A DNA stretch of 64,000 nucleotides from Paracoccus yeei ATCC BAA-599 (lineage in GTDB: Bacteria > Pseudomonadota > Alphaproteobacteria > Rhodobacterales > Rhodobacteraceae), in NCBI RefSeq assembly GCF_000622145.1, contig NZ_JHWH01000016.1:49004-113003 (forward strand), written 5' to 3'. The notes below the pieces were generated by a model. That model saw only the letters and a program-made list of their open reading frames with translations, was not told the origin of the DNA and made no database searches. Both the position numbers and the translations under genes were made by a program. Shown here piece after piece: positions 63,731-64,000 of the stretch (position 1 is the stretch's first letter; each line of letters starts with the position of its first letter).

Positions 63731-64000
63731 TCAGAAAGCTGCCTCCACGGCTCTACAGAGAGGGGTCCTTCCGCCTGGGCTCGCCCCCTCGAAGAAGGGG
63801 CGATAGGGTTCGCCGGATTTGATCACGGCGTGAATGGTGCGGGCCATCTTCGCTGCGATGGCGGTGTAGGCCTTGCGGCGCAGATCGGGGTTGTGCCGAT
63901 CCTGTGCGATGTATCGCTCGAACTTGTCGCGGAAGCTGTTGGCGGGCTTCAGCACGGCGGCCTGACTTGCCAGCCAGAGTGTGCGACGCAGGCGAGCATT
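63731..64000 (-). mobile_element. IS110-family transposase, C-terminal part (runs off right edge)
   Basis: The visible 89 codons read NARLRRTLWLASQAAVLKPA, FRDKFERYIAQDRHNPDLRR, KAYTAIAAKMARTIHAVIK and PYRPFFEGASPGGRTPLCRA, the C-terminal transposase_20 region of IS110/IS116-type enzymes. The reading frame is open to the window edge. Whether the whole gene is intact cannot be seen. Group is close to, but not necessarily the same as, the fragments at 36429 and 57326. Confidence 0.8.

Overview
The window reads as a GC-rich chromosome segment of an alphaproteobacterium of the Rhodobacteraceae, most likely Paracoccus or a close relative. The basis is gene content and style: FolE2, MetZ, AcnA, DUF1467 beside methylmalonyl-CoA epimerase, an alphaproteobacterial-type RNase P RNA, and a 60-bp dispersed repeat that I recall from Rhodobacterales intergenic regions. 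The species call is inference.

Bases 1-36240 are ordinary core and metabolic chromosome. From the left: a copper operon (copper chaperone, DUF305 protein, CopA P-type ATPase) read leftward from a promoter with a MerR/CueR-like 19-bp spacer; a glycine-betaine-type ABC transporter (proX, proV, two permeases); and a catabolic operon (DapA-like aldolase/deaminase, aldehyde dehydrogenase, FAD amine oxidase, LysR regulator). The last two operons share a 35-bp upstream box and probably form one regulon for uptake and breakdown of a quaternary or cyclic amino compound. Then come rpmG, an SH3 protein, rnpB, a HxlR/quinone-reductase divergent pair, uvrD/pcrA, folE2, metZ, yciB, a DUF1223 protein, acnA, rpsD, an IscA-like protein, tpiA, a CYTH/CHAD protein, a nitroreductase, a CysZ/EI24 protein, DUF1467, mce, a response regulator, a DUF1501/DUF1800 pair, aspS, a CPBP protein and a GH25 lysozyme.

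From about 36.4 kb the window is an accessory island. It opens with a pile of broken mobile DNA: an IS110 5' fragment, a trbJ-trbK conjugation remnant and a decayed IS3 copy. These run into a type IC restriction-modification operon, hsdR(5'-truncated)-hsdS-prrC-like-hsdM. The IS3 debris has removed the start of hsdR, including the catalytic Asp, while a PrrC-like anticodon nuclease with its R-E-H residues remains between hsdS and hsdM.

From 45.3 to 58.1 kb is a lambda-like prophage head module: two ParB-domain DNA methyltransferases, small proteins, TerS, TerL, gpW, portal, protease with nested scaffold, decoration protein and major capsid protein. The capsid gene is fused in frame to an endolysin, followed by a holin and a metallophosphoesterase. 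No tail, connector, integrase or repressor genes are present, so the prophage has probably collapsed by deletion.

From 58.2 to 62.5 kb, read leftward, is a compact four-gene operon: a double-AAA+ ATPase, a WYL-domain protein, a PD-(D/E)XK nuclease-like protein and a 195-aa protein of unknown family. I cannot match it to a named defence system, and it is the best candidate for an undescribed one. The window ends in a damaged IS3 element and the C-terminus of an IS110 transposase.
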